Shown here: piece after piece, positions 1 through 7,553 of the stretch | Numbering within the stretch: position 1 is the first letter of the stretch | Layout: each line of letters begins with the position of its first letter | Origin: Gemmatimonadota bacterium | GTDB taxonomy: Bacteria > Gemmatimonadota > Gemmatimonadetes > Longimicrobiales > Gaopeijiaceae | DNA: 7,553 nt | Direction: 5' to 3' | Assembly: GCA_015492755.1 (NCBI GenBank) | Contig: WGEM01000244.1 | Coordinates: forward strand, 1 to 7,553 | Translations under genes and position numbers: made by a program | The notes under the pieces: model-generated | Database searches by the model: none | What the model saw: only the letters and a program-made list of their open reading frames with translations | Told to the model about the DNA's origin: nothing

Positions 1-269
1 AGGTGACGCTGAACGGCGAGGAGCTGTTCCTCACGCCCACTGAGTTCCGGCTCCTCCGATCGCTGATGGAACACAAAGGGCACACCCGCAGTCGCCGGCA
101 GCTCCTGGCCGACGCGTGGGACGTGGGCGAAGAGGTGTTGGAGCGGATACAGACTCGCACGGTGGACATGCACGTGAAGCGGCTCCGCACCAAGCTGGGC
201 GAGGCGGGCGCGTGGATCGAGACGGTGCGGGGCTTCGGATACCGACTGAAGGTTCCGGACGGCGCGTGA
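1..269 (+). CDS. phoB: PhoB-type (OmpR family) response regulator, C-terminal DNA-binding domain, 5' truncated
   Basis: Only the last ~88 residues are in the window; the receiver domain lies upstream, and bases 1-2 finish a codon. The GTG at 3 is simply the first in-frame start-like codon inside the window, not the true start. What remains is a complete OmpR/PhoB winged helix: an LTPTEFRLL helix-1 motif (fragment residues 10-18), the RTVDMHVKRLRTKL recognition helix (52-65), and the IETVRGFGYRL wing (72-82) that typifies the family. Position just before phoR and the pst genes, overlapping phoR by four bases (GTGA), points to PhoB, the activator that binds Pho boxes once phosphorylated by PhoR. 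The segment between the helix-2 Trp (39) and the recognition helix (52) looks about four residues longer than in E. coli PhoB. Family assignment is secure. The PhoB name rests on context, because the phosphorylated Asp is not visible. Confidence 0.9.
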   Translation, partial: VTLNGEELFLTPTEFRLLRSLMEHKGHTRSRRQLLADAWDVGEEVLERIQTRTVDMHVKRLRTKLGEAGAWIETVRGFGYRLKVPDGA

Positions 270-1990
270 GGCTCTCACTTCCGGCGCGCCTCGCCCTCCT
301 GGGCGCCGCGGTGGCCACCGTGACCACCGGTCTGGTCTCGGCGGCGCTCCTGGGGGAGGTGCGCCTCGCGGCGGAGCGCCAGCTCCGCGACGCACTCCGG
401 GGGGAGGTGCGCGTGCTTCATCGCCTCCTGGCCGATCTCCCGGAAGGGTGGACACCCGCGGACGCCCTGGCGCAGGTGGCGGAGGGCACCCGGCGGGCCG
501 TCCTCCTGCTGGACGCGCGGGGCCGCGCGGTGGCGTGGCGGGCCACCGACCCTCGTCTGGAGGCCGCCGTGCTGCGCGGAGACGTGGCCCGGGCGCTGGC
601 CGCCGCCGCCGGAGAGGCTCCTGCTGTGCGTGCCTACCCGGCGCACAGTGGAGGGGAGGCCGCCGCCGCCGACGGCCCCGGTGTGGTGGCGGCGGTGATG
701 ATGGGGCCGGAGGGCTACCGGGATCTTCGCCTCGTGGTGGCGGCCTCCGATGCGCCGCTCGTGCAGGCGCGTGAGGATGCGCGCAGGCGAGCGCTGGGTG
801 CCGGCTTCGTACTGGTGCTCCTGGCGGGGGCGGCCGGCGGATGGGCCGGCATGCGCCTCCGCCGCCAGGCTCGCCGGCTCCGCGCGCACCTGAGCGGGAT
901 GCCGGACGGCGCCGGCTCCGCCGTTCCGGAACTGTCGGAGCTGGCGGAGGCGGCGGCCCGCGTCGGGGAGGGCGCCAGCGTGGACCTGGCCGCCATGCGA
1001 CGTGCGCTGGAGGGGATGCAGGTGCTCATCGACGCCCTGGACGAGGGTGTGGTGGAGCTGGACGCCGCCGCCCGGATCGTGCGCGCCAACCGGGCCGCCC
1101 GACGGCTCCTGGGCCTCCCGGAGGAGGTGGCGTCGGCGCCGGTGGGCGCGGCGGTGCGACACCCGGAGCTACGCGCCTACCTGGAGGCGGCGGCTGTGGA
1201 GCGAGCGCCGGGCCCGCGGGAGGTGGCGCTGGCGGACCACACGCTTCGTGTGAGTGCTCGTCCGCTGCCTGCCGGCGGTGCGGTGGTGACGCTCCTGGAC
1301 GTCTCGGAAGTGCGCCGCGCGGAGCAGGTCCGCCGGGATTTCGTGGCCAACGCCTCCCACGAGCTGAAGACACCGCTCACCTCCATCCGGGGTTACGCCG
1401 AGACGCTCCTGGACGACGCGCCCCCGGCGGAGATCGCGCGCACCTTCCTCACCGCCATCCGGAACAACGCGCTCCGCCTGCAGCGCCTGGTGGAAGACCT
1501 GCTGGACCTCTCCCGCCTGGAGTCGGGGCGCTGGGCGGCGCAGCGCCAGCCGGTGGTGGTGGGCGATGTGGCCCGGGAGGCCTGGGCGCTGGTCCGGCCG
1601 TCGGCGGAGGAGAAGGGCGTGGCGGTGGAGGTGGATGCCGATGTGGAGGCGGAGGCGGACCGGGACGGGCTGGTGCACGTCTTCGTGAACCTCTTCGAGA
1701 ACGCCATCCGGCACGTGGATGGGGGTGGACACGTGTGGGTGCGGGCCCGCCCCGACGGGGACCGGGCGGTGGTGGAGGTGGCGGACGACGGCGAGGGAAT
1801 CCCGTCGCGGGCGCTGCCGCGCATCTTCGAGCGCTTCTACCGGGCGGACCGCGCGCGCGACCGCGACGCCGGGGGGACCGGGTTGGGCCTCTCCATCGTG
1901 CGCCACATGGTGAACGCCATGGGGGGAGAGGTCTCCGCGGAGAGTGAACTCGGACGCGGGACCACCATCCGCTTCACGCTGCCACGATAG
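266..1990 (+). CDS. phoR: PhoR-type membrane sensor histidine kinase
   Basis: A 574-residue inner-membrane kinase predicted to phosphorylate and dephosphorylate the upstream PhoB. Start: GTG at 266 overlaps the phoB stop as GTGA. The same frame is open further upstream, but that part lies inside phoB. Order of parts: TM1 about residues 8-30; Ala-rich periplasmic domain about 31-172; TM2 about 176-196; a short linker with no clear HAMP; a PAS-like domain about 245-350; then the kinase core. The H-box [10 protein letters not shown] has His365 as phosphoacceptor, and the ExxT next to it (E366, T369) is the motif linked to phosphatase activity in HisKA kinases. N-box ENAIRH has Asn479; G1 is DDGEGIP (507-513); F-box [10 protein letters not shown] follows; G2 is GGTGLGLS (536-543). 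All catalytic elements look intact. Alanine runs in the periplasmic part come from two GCC repeats. Position between phoB and pst makes PhoR the natural call; domain architecture alone would only say PAS-containing HisKA kinase. Confidence 0.93.
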   Translation: MRLSLPARLALLGAAVATVTTGLVSAALLGEVRLAAERQLRDALRGEVRVLHRLLADLPEGWTPADALAQVAEGTRRAVLLLDARGRAVAWRATDPRLEAAVLRGDVARALAAAAGEAPAVRAYPAHSGGEAAAADGPGVVAAVMMGPEGYRDLRLVVAASDAPLVQAREDARRRALGAGFVLVLLAGAAGGWAGMRLRRQARRLRAHLSGMPDGAGSAVPELSELAEAAARVGEGASVDLAAMRRALEGMQVLIDALDEGVVELDAAARIVRANRAARRLLGLPEEVASAPVGAAVRHPELRAYLEAAAVERAPGPREVALADHTLRVSARPLPAGGAVVTLLDVSEVRRAEQVRRDFVANASHELKTPLTSIRGYAETLLDDAPPAEIARTFLTAIRNNALRLQRLVEDLLDLSRLESGRWAAQRQPVVVGDVAREAWALVRPSAEEKGVAVEVDADVEAEADRDGLVHVFVNLFENAIRHVDGGGHVWVRARPDGDRAVVEVADDGEGIPSRALPRIFERFYRADRARDRDAGGTGLGLSIVRHMVNAMGGEVSAESELGRGTTIRFTLPR

Positions 1991-1994
1991 CGGA

Positions 1995-2021
1995 CCCGCC
2001 CCCGGTACGCGGTGGGGCGGG
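1995..2021 (+). terminator. GC-rich hairpin after phoR, possible weak terminator
   Basis: Five bases after the phoR stop codon, CCCGCCCC (1995-2002) pairs perfectly with GGGGCGGG (2014-2021) around an 11-base loop. No T-run follows, so this is not a canonical intrinsic terminator. It could slow or end phoBR transcription before the pstS promoter, or protect the 3' end of the phoBR message. In DNA this rich in G and C, an 8-base GC stem can arise by chance, so function is uncertain. Confidence 0.35.
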
Positions 2022-2028
2022 GGCGCCG

Positions 2029-2057
2029 CGGTTACAGATCTGTGACGATCCCGTCAC
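2029..2057 (+). promoter_or_regulatory. Pho-box-like element: three 7-base direct repeats at 11-base spacing
   Basis: CGGTTAC (2029-2035), CTGTGAC (2040-2046) and CCGTCAC (2051-2057) are separated by 4-base spacers AGAT and GATC. The known Pho box is CTGTCAT-type 7-mers with 4-base spacers, each contacted by one PhoB monomer; period and repeat length match exactly. CTGTGAC and CCGTCAC each differ from CTGTCAC at one position, while the first repeat is weaker. The element lies 73 bases upstream of the pstS start, exactly where PhoB control is expected. No convincing -10 is visible: TACCCT (2079-2084) and CATCAT (2095-2100) are poor candidates, and a GC-rich organism may use a divergent -10. 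The spacing argument is strong, the sequence match moderate, and there is no experimental support here. Confidence 0.6.
2031..2046. promoter_or_regulatory. Imperfect 16-base palindrome overlapping the Pho-box-like repeats
   Basis: ACAGATCTGT (2034-2043) is a perfect 10-base palindrome. Extended by two further pairs around one mismatch, it becomes GTTACAGATCTGTGAC. A second inverted pair, GTGAC (2042-2046) and GTCAC (2053-2057), lies just downstream. The symmetry may be a by-product of the direct repeats, or may mark a site for a dimeric regulator other than PhoB. Confidence 0.3.
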
Positions 2058-2120
2058 CGGACCCGTGCGGTGGCGCGCTACCCTTCCGTCGCGGCATCAT
2101 CGGTCCAAGGTCATCCACAC

Positions 2121-2124
2121 GAGG
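2121..2124 (+). promoter_or_regulatory. Ribosome binding site for pstS
   Basis: GAGG six bases before the ATG at 2131. It selects this start over the in-frame GTG at 2065, which would add a stretch that lies in the promoter region and spoil the signal peptide, and over the in-frame ATG at 2143. Confidence 0.7.
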
Positions 2125-2130
2125 ATTCTC

Positions 2131-3069
2131 ATGCGTACCACCATGCGGCGCCTGGCCGTACTGACCCTCCTTCCCGCTGCGGCGCTGGCCTGCGGTGGGG
2201 GGGAGGAAGGCTCTTCCGAGGGCGGGCTCACCGGCCAGGTCCAGATCGACGGCTCCAGCACGGTCTTTCCCGTCTCCGAGGCCATCGCCGAGGAGTTCCA
2301 GATCGCGCATCCCGACGTACGCGTCACGGTAGGCATCTCCGGCACCGGCGGCGGCTTCAAGCGGTTCTGCGCCGGTGAGATCGACATCGCCGACGCCAGC
2401 CGGCCCATGAAGGAGTCGGAGGCGGCGCGCTGTGCCGAGAACGGCATCGAGTTCGTGGAGCTCCCGGTGGCGTGGGACGGGCTCTCGGTGATGGTGAACC
2501 CCGCCAATGACTTCGTGGAGTGCCTCACGGTGGACGAACTCCGCCGCATCTGGGAGCCGGGGAGCACGGTGCGCACCTGGCGGGACGTGCGCCCCGAGTG
2601 GCCCGCCGAGGAGATCGCGCTCTACGGCCCCGGCACCGACTCGGGCACCTTCGACTACTTCACCGAGACCGTCGTGGGGGAGCCGGGCGCCAGCCGACCC
2701 GACTACCAGGCCAGCGAGGACGACAACGTGCTGGTGCAGGGCATCGCCGGTGACCGATACGCGCTGGGGTACTTCGGGTACGCCTACTACGCCGAGAACG
2801 CCGATCGCCTGAAGCTGGTGGCCATCGACGGCGGCGCAGGCTGCGTCTGGCCTTCGGAGGAGACCATCGCGGACGGCACCTACACGCCGCTCTCGCGGCC
2901 GCTCTACATCTACGTGAGCCGCCGGGCGCTGGAGCGCCCGGAGGTGGCCGCCTTCGTGGACTTCTATCTGCAGCACGCCCCCGAGCTGGTGCCGCCCACA
3001 GGCTACCTCCCGCTCTCGGCGGAGGAGTACGCCGAGGGGCTGGCCAGGGTGCACGGGCAGGTGCAGTGA
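2131..3069 (+). CDS. pstS: Phosphate ABC transporter substrate-binding lipoprotein PstS
   Basis: A 312-residue periplasmic phosphate receptor that delivers phosphate to PstCA. It begins with a lipoprotein signal peptide: basic MRTTMRR, a hydrophobic stretch, and ALAC with Cys21 as lipid site, followed by a Gly/Glu/Ser linker (22-36). Ligand-loop motifs are DGSSTVFP (40-47), SGTGGGF (70-76), ADASRP (87-92) and the DSGTF loop (170-174). The ADASRPMK form places Arg91 where E. coli PstS has its ligand Asp. With the shorter length, this suggests the second PstS family (TIGR02136-like) rather than the E. coli type. Four further cysteines (80, 101, 131, 238) could form disulfides, since the protein lies outside the cytoplasm. 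It is the first gene behind the Pho-box-like element, so it should be the most strongly phosphate-controlled gene here. Its stop overlaps the pstC start. Confidence 0.95.
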   Translation: MRTTMRRLAVLTLLPAAALACGGGEEGSSEGGLTGQVQIDGSSTVFPVSEAIAEEFQIAHPDVRVTVGISGTGGGFKRFCAGEIDIADASRPMKESEAARCAENGIEFVELPVAWDGLSVMVNPANDFVECLTVDELRRIWEPGSTVRTWRDVRPEWPAEEIALYGPGTDSGTFDYFTETVVGEPGASRPDYQASEDDNVLVQGIAGDRYALGYFGYAYYAENADRLKLVAIDGGAGCVWPSEETIADGTYTPLSRPLYIYVSRRALERPEVAAFVDFYLQHAPELVPPTGYLPLSAEEYAEGLARVHGQVQ

Positions 3070-4016
3070 CCCGGACGCCCGTCGCAACGACGGCGGAGGG
3101 TGGGGGCGGGGCGTCTCCCGACCTCACCTTCCGCCGCAGCCGGAACCTGAAGGAGCGCCTCATCGGGGCGCTCCTCTTCTCCTGCGCGGCGATCTCCGCG
3201 CTGGTGACGCTGGGCATCGTGGTGATGCTGGCCCGGGAGACGGCGGCCTTCTTCAGCCACGTCTCACCGGTGGAGTTCTTCACCGGAACGGTGTGGACGC
3301 CCAACTTCCGCCCGCAGCACTTCGGGGTGCTCCCGCTCATGCTGGGGTCCTTCATGGTGGCGGTGGGCGCCGGGGTGGTGGCCATCCCCACCGGGCTCCT
3401 CTCCGCCATCTTCCTGAGCGAGTACGCCTCGGACCGGCTTCGCTCGGTGCTCAAGCCCCTCCTGGAGATTCTGGCGGGGATCCCCACGGTGGTGTACGGC
3501 TACTTCGCCCTCACCTTCGTGACGCCGCTCCTTCGGGTGGTGTTTCCCGAGACGTCCATCTTCAATGCCGCGTCGGCGGCGCTGGTGGTGGGGATCATGA
3601 TCATCCCCACCGTCTCCTCGCTCTCCGAAGACGCGCTCCGGGCGGTGCCGCACGCGCTCCGGGAGGCGGCGTACGGGCTGGGCGCCACGAAGATGGAGGT
3701 CACCACGAAGGTGGTGGTGCCCTCGGCGCTCTCGGGCATCCTGGCCTCGTTCATCCTGGCGCTGAGCCGGGCCATCGGTGAGACCATGGCGGTGACCATC
3801 GCCGCCGGCGCCACGCCGCGCATGACGCTGAACCCGCTGGAGTCCATCCAGACCATGACCGCCTACATCGTGCAGGCGAGTCTGGGAGACACGCCTCACG
3901 GCACCATCGCATATCAGACGCTCTTCGCGGTGGGGATGACGCTCTTCCTCATCACGCTGGCCATGAACCTGGTGAGCCAGATGATCCTGGCGCGCTACCG
4001 GGAGGTGTACGAATGA
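3066..4016 (+). CDS. pstC: Phosphate ABC transporter permease PstC
   Basis: A 316-residue inner-membrane permease that pairs with PstA to form the phosphate channel. It starts at a GTG overlapping the pstS stop (GTGA), with only a weak AGG before it. A polar, glycine-rich cytoplasmic N-terminus of about 30 residues precedes TM1 (about 32-56); further hydrophobic segments give the usual six-TM pattern. The EAA loop, contacting PstB, starts at E200 ([13 protein letters not shown]). Next comes SRAIGET with Arg235 and Glu239; from memory, an equivalent charged pair matters for transport in E. coli PstC. The segment at about 255-295 (AYIVQASLG... then AYQTLFAVG) fits PstC rather than PstA. Length is normal for the family. 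The gene overlaps pstA by four bases. Confidence 0.94.
   Translation: MTRTPVATTAEGGGGASPDLTFRRSRNLKERLIGALLFSCAAISALVTLGIVVMLARETAAFFSHVSPVEFFTGTVWTPNFRPQHFGVLPLMLGSFMVAVGAGVVAIPTGLLSAIFLSEYASDRLRSVLKPLLEILAGIPTVVYGYFALTFVTPLLRVVFPETSIFNAASAALVVGIMIIPTVSSLSEDALRAVPHALREAAYGLGATKMEVTTKVVVPSALSGILASFILALSRAIGETMAVTIAAGATPRMTLNPLESIQTMTAYIVQASLGDTPHGTIAYQTLFAVGMTLFLITLAMNLVSQMILARYREVYE
4001..4005 (+). promoter_or_regulatory. Strong ribosome binding site for pstA inside pstC
   Basis: GGAGG lies in the last codons of pstC, seven bases before the pstA ATG at 4013. It fixes the pstA start at the ATGA overlap. Confidence 0.75.
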
Positions 4017-4921
4017 GCGGCGACGCGGCGCGTCTGGCGCCCGCGACCGCCCCGGTCCGGCTCGCATCCACCCGTCGCGACCTCTGGAGGCGCCGGTTGG
4101 GGACCGCGTTCGCGCTCCTCACCGCTGCCGCCACCATGGTGGGCGTGGGGGCGCTGCTCATCCTGCTCATCGACGTGGCCCGGGACGGCATGGGTCAGAT
4201 CGACGCGGAGTTCCTCACCAGCTATCCGTCGCGCTTCCCCGAGCGGGCGGGGATCAAATCTGCGCTCTGGGGCTCCATCTGGATCCTGGGTCTCACGGCG
4301 GTGATCTCCTTCCCCGTTTCGGTGGCGGCGGCCATCTACCTGGAGGAGTATGCGCCGGAGCACTGGTTCACCCGCCTCATCCAGACCAACATCGCCAACC
4401 TCGCGGGCGTGCCCTCCATCGTGTACGGGCTGCTGGGGCTGGCGCTCTTCGTGCGGGGGATGGGGCTGGGGCGCACGGTCCTCTCCGGAGCGCTTACCCT
4501 CTCCATTCTGGTGATGCCGGTGATCATCATCGCGGCGCAGGAGGCGCTCCGCGCGGTGCCGGACTCCATCCGCGAGGCGGCGTACGCACTGGGCGCCACC
4601 CGCTGGCAGGTGGTGCGGGGGCAGGTGCTTCCCATGGCGCTCCCGGGGATCCTCACGGGAACCATCCTGGCGCTCTCCCGGGCGGTGGGGGAAACCGCGC
4701 CGCTCATCACCATCGGTGCCCTTACCTTCATCGCCTTCACGCCGAAGACGGTCATGGACCCCTTCACGGTGCTGCCCATCCAGATCTTCAACTGGGTGTC
4801 GCGGCCGCAGGCGGAGTTTCACGCCCTCGCCGCCGGGGCCATCCTGGTGCTGCTGGCGCTCCTGCTCACCATGAACGCGGTGGCGATCTTCCTGAGGAAT
4901 CGCTTCCAGCGTCGACTCTGA
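4013..4921 (+). CDS. pstA: Phosphate ABC transporter permease PstA
   Basis: A 302-residue inner-membrane permease, partner of PstC. A basic N-terminal stretch with many Arg residues precedes TM1 (about 29-52); later hydrophobic segments lie near 84-105, 127-148, 152-176, 213-236 and 270-295. The EAA loop begins at E188 ([13 protein letters not shown]) and is followed by [10 protein letters not shown] with Arg223 and Glu227. The GETAPL form is typical of PstA, whereas the upstream gene has GETMAV, typical of PstC, so the two permeases can be told apart. The start is set by GGAGG at 4001-4005 and the ATGA overlap with pstC. The pstB start follows seven bases after the stop. Confidence 0.94.
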   Translation: MSGDAARLAPATAPVRLASTRRDLWRRRLGTAFALLTAAATMVGVGALLILLIDVARDGMGQIDAEFLTSYPSRFPERAGIKSALWGSIWILGLTAVISFPVSVAAAIYLEEYAPEHWFTRLIQTNIANLAGVPSIVYGLLGLALFVRGMGLGRTVLSGALTLSILVMPVIIIAAQEALRAVPDSIREAAYALGATRWQVVRGQVLPMALPGILTGTILALSRAVGETAPLITIGALTFIAFTPKTVMDPFTVLPIQIFNWVSRPQAEFHALAAGAILVLLALLLTMNAVAIFLRNRFQRRL

Positions 4922-4928
4922 TCGGATC

Positions 4929-5711
4929 ATGGCCACGATCTACGACATCGATACCGGAGGCCGTCCGCCGGCACTCGAGGCGGTGGGACTCTCGGTGCAC
5001 TACGGAGAGACCCACGCGGTGCGCGATGTGTCGCTCCAGGTCCCCGCCAACCGCGTGGTGGCGCTCATCGGCCCTTCGGGGTGCGGGAAGAGCAGCCTGT
5101 TGCGGTGCTTCAACCGCATGAACGACCTGGTGCGCGGCGCTCGGGTGACGGGCGAGGTGCGCTATCGCGGCAAGAACCTCTACGACGAGGGCGTGGACCC
5201 GGTGGAGGTGCGCCGTCGCATCGGGATGGTCTTCCAGAAACCCAACCCCTTCCCGAAGTCCATCTATGAGAACGTGGCGTTCGGACCGAGGGTGAACGGC
5301 TTCGACGGCGACCTGGATGCGCTGGTGGAGGAGTCGCTGCGGCAGGCGGCGCTCTGGGAGGAGATTCACGACCGGTTGCACGACTCGGCGTACGCCCTCT
5401 CGGGTGGCCAGCAGCAGCGGCTCTGCATCGCGCGCACGCTGGCGGTCAAGCCGGAGATCGTCCTCATGGACGAGCCCGCGTCGGCGCTGGATCCCATCGC
5501 CACCCAGCGCATCGAGGAGCTCATCTATCGGTTGAAGGAGCATTACACCATCGTGATCGTCACCCACAACATGCAGCAGGCGGCGCGGATCTCCGACTAC
5601 ACCGCGTTCCTCTACATGGGTGAACTCATCGAATACGGGCCCACGGAGGAGATCTTTACCATGCCCCGGGAAGCGCGCACGGAAGCCTACGTCACCGGGA
5701 GGTTCGGATGA
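4929..5711 (+). CDS. pstB: Phosphate ABC transporter ATP-binding protein PstB
   Basis: A 260-residue cytoplasmic ATPase that drives phosphate import through PstCA and takes part in signalling to PhoR. All ABC elements are intact: Walker A GPSGCGKS (48-55), Q-loop Gln103 in [17 protein letters not shown] (100-116), a run diagnostic of PstB, signature LSGGQ (157-161), Walker B IVLMDE (177-182; Asp181, Glu182), D-loop SALD (185-188) and H-loop His213 in VTHNM. Length is typical. The start at 4929 has no clear Shine-Dalgarno sequence; the seven-base gap after pstA suggests expression by reinitiation or coupling. The stop overlaps the phoU start as ATGA. This is one of the safest calls in the window. 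Confidence 0.97.
   Translation: MATIYDIDTGGRPPALEAVGLSVHYGETHAVRDVSLQVPANRVVALIGPSGCGKSSLLRCFNRMNDLVRGARVTGEVRYRGKNLYDEGVDPVEVRRRIGMVFQKPNPFPKSIYENVAFGPRVNGFDGDLDALVEESLRQAALWEEIHDRLHDSAYALSGGQQQRLCIARTLAVKPEIVLMDEPASALDPIATQRIEELIYRLKEHYTIVIVTHNMQQAARISDYTAFLYMGELIEYGPTEEIFTMPREARTEAYVTGRFG
5697..5702 (+). promoter_or_regulatory. Strong ribosome binding site for phoU inside pstB
   Basis: GGGAGG in the last codons of pstB, five bases before the phoU ATG at 5708. It supports the overlapping ATGA start. Confidence 0.75.
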
Positions 5712-6460
5712 GTACGACGGGCCGGCGGCGCCACTTCCACGAGGAGCTGGATACCCTCCAGGAGCGGCTTCTGGAGATGGCGGGGCTGGTGGAGCGGCTC
5801 CTGCAGAAGGCGGCCGCCGCCGCCGTGGCGCGCGATCCGTCGGTAGCCGACGAGATCGGGGCAGCGGATGACCGGGTGGACGAGCTGGAGCTGGAGATCG
5901 ACGAGCGGGTGGTGGAACTCCTGGCGCTCCAGCAGCCCATGGCGTCGGATCTGCGCCGGATCATCGCCATCAGCAAGCTGGCCAACGACCTGGAACGCAT
6001 GGGAGACCACGCGGTGAACATCGCGCGCGCCGCGCGACGCCTCAGTGAGACCCATCCGCTGCCGGAGATCCGCGAACTGCGGGAGATGGCGGATATCACG
6101 CTGGAGATGGTCTCCGACGCGTTGGCGGCCTACGTGGCGCAGAATGTGGCGGGCGCCATCACCGTGTGCGAGACCGACGACCGGGTGGACGACCTGAGGC
6201 GGTCCATGTACCGGATCCTGGTGACGCACATGCTGGAGGACCCCAAGCGCATCACCGGCGCACTGGAGCTCCTCCTCATCTCGCAGAACCTGGAGCGGGT
6301 AGCCGACCTCGCCACGAACATCGCCGAAGACGTGGTCTTCCTGGTGGAGGGGCGGAGCATCAAGCACCACAACGCCTCGAAGCTCCCCGACAGGGAAGAG
6401 GACCACCAGGGCTCGGGCGCTCCACCCTCCGCACCGCCGCCGGTTCCGGACGAGGGCTGA
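5708..6460 (+). CDS. phoU: Phosphate signalling regulator PhoU
   Basis: A 250-residue all-helical cytoplasmic protein. PhoU is the negative regulator that links PstSCAB to PhoR, keeping the Pho response off when phosphate is plentiful. Two tandem three-helix PhoU repeats are visible. Each carries the conserved acidic pattern: D54/D58 with E96-R-M-G-D100 in repeat one, and D157/D161 with E196-R-V-A-D200 in repeat two; these form the metal-binding clusters known in PhoU structures. From about residue 221 there is an extra tail of about 30 residues, charged then Pro/Ala-rich and ending PPPVPDEG, likely disordered and absent from a minimal PhoU. Last of the pst operon genes; the start overlaps pstB and has a strong ribosome binding site. 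Confidence 0.96.
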   Translation: MSTTGRRRHFHEELDTLQERLLEMAGLVERLLQKAAAAAVARDPSVADEIGAADDRVDELELEIDERVVELLALQQPMASDLRRIIAISKLANDLERMGDHAVNIARAARRLSETHPLPEIRELREMADITLEMVSDALAAYVAQNVAGAITVCETDDRVDDLRRSMYRILVTHMLEDPKRITGALELLLISQNLERVADLATNIAEDVVFLVEGRSIKHHNASKLPDREEDHQGSGAPPSAPPPVPDEG

Positions 6461-6473
6461 GCCCACGGACCCC

Positions 6474-7553
<1,080 letters not shown>

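Noticed and set aside
116..265. Upstream extension of phoR to the ATG at 116
   Set aside because: The extra 50 codons lie out of frame inside the well-conserved DNA-binding domain of phoB and would place a polar Gly/Arg-rich stretch before TM1. The GTGA overlap start at 266 fits much better.
841..1947. A 368-codon plus-strand frame within phoR
   Set aside because: It is an alternative frame of the intact kinase and is dominated by Gly, Arg and Pro; PhoR's motifs run uninterrupted through the same bases.
2065..2130. Earlier GTG start for pstS at 2065
   Set aside because: It would add 22 residues before the signal peptide and begin only eight bases after the Pho-box-like element. The GAGG-supported ATG at 2131 gives a proper lipoprotein signal.
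2032..3087. A 351-codon open frame on the minus strand, longer than pstS itself
   Set aside because: It lies antisense to pstS, which has a full set of family motifs, a signal peptide and a ribosome binding site. Long antisense frames are expected in DNA with strong G/C third-position bias, and its translation resembles no family I know.
4920..4928. GATCGGATC between pstA and pstB as a possible operator
   Set aside because: Two GATC words in a seven-base gap plus flanking codons are too little to support a regulatory claim.
3995..4936. A 313-codon minus-strand frame opposite pstA
   Set aside because: Its translation is low-complexity, rich in His, Arg and Gly, typical of a shadow of a GC-rich membrane-protein gene.

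Overview
This GC-rich window holds a nearly complete phosphate-starvation (Pho) locus, with every gene on the + strand: phoB-type response regulator (3' end only), phoR, pstS, pstC, pstA, pstB, phoU and then queG (3' end cut by the window edge). Coding is almost continuous. The only sizeable gap is the 140 bases between phoR and pstS, and it carries the regulatory signals.

The organism looks like a GC-rich diderm-type bacterium. The cues are strong G/C preference at third codon positions, a PstS that is a lipoprotein with a Gly/Glu/Ser-rich linker, and a complete phoBR-pstSCAB-phoU run. Gemmatimonadota or a related deep-branching GC-rich group is my best guess. It is an impression from protein style, not something proven here; Myxococcota or Acidobacteriota are alternatives.

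Layout: 1-269 is the DNA-binding domain of the response regulator; 266-1990 is the membrane sensor kinase PhoR; 1991-2130 holds a GC hairpin, a three-repeat Pho-box-like element and the pstS ribosome binding site; 2131-5711 is the Pst ABC transporter (binding protein, two permeases, ATPase); 5708-6460 is PhoU; 6474 to the end is epoxyqueuosine reductase QueG. Four junctions are 4-base stop/start overlaps (phoB/phoR and pstS/pstC as GTGA, pstC/pstA and pstB/phoU as ATGA). This implies tight translational coupling.

Expected working: PstS captures phosphate, PstCA carries it through the membrane, and PstB supplies the energy. PstSCAB with PhoU reports sufficiency to PhoR. When phosphate is scarce, PhoR phosphorylates PhoB, which binds direct repeats of the kind seen at 2029-2057 and switches on pstSCAB-phoU. 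I see no undescribed system. The more interesting points are the triple 11-base-spaced repeat with an overlapping palindrome, a lengthened loop in the regulator's DNA-binding domain, the C-terminal tail of PhoU, and queG lying 13 bases behind phoU.
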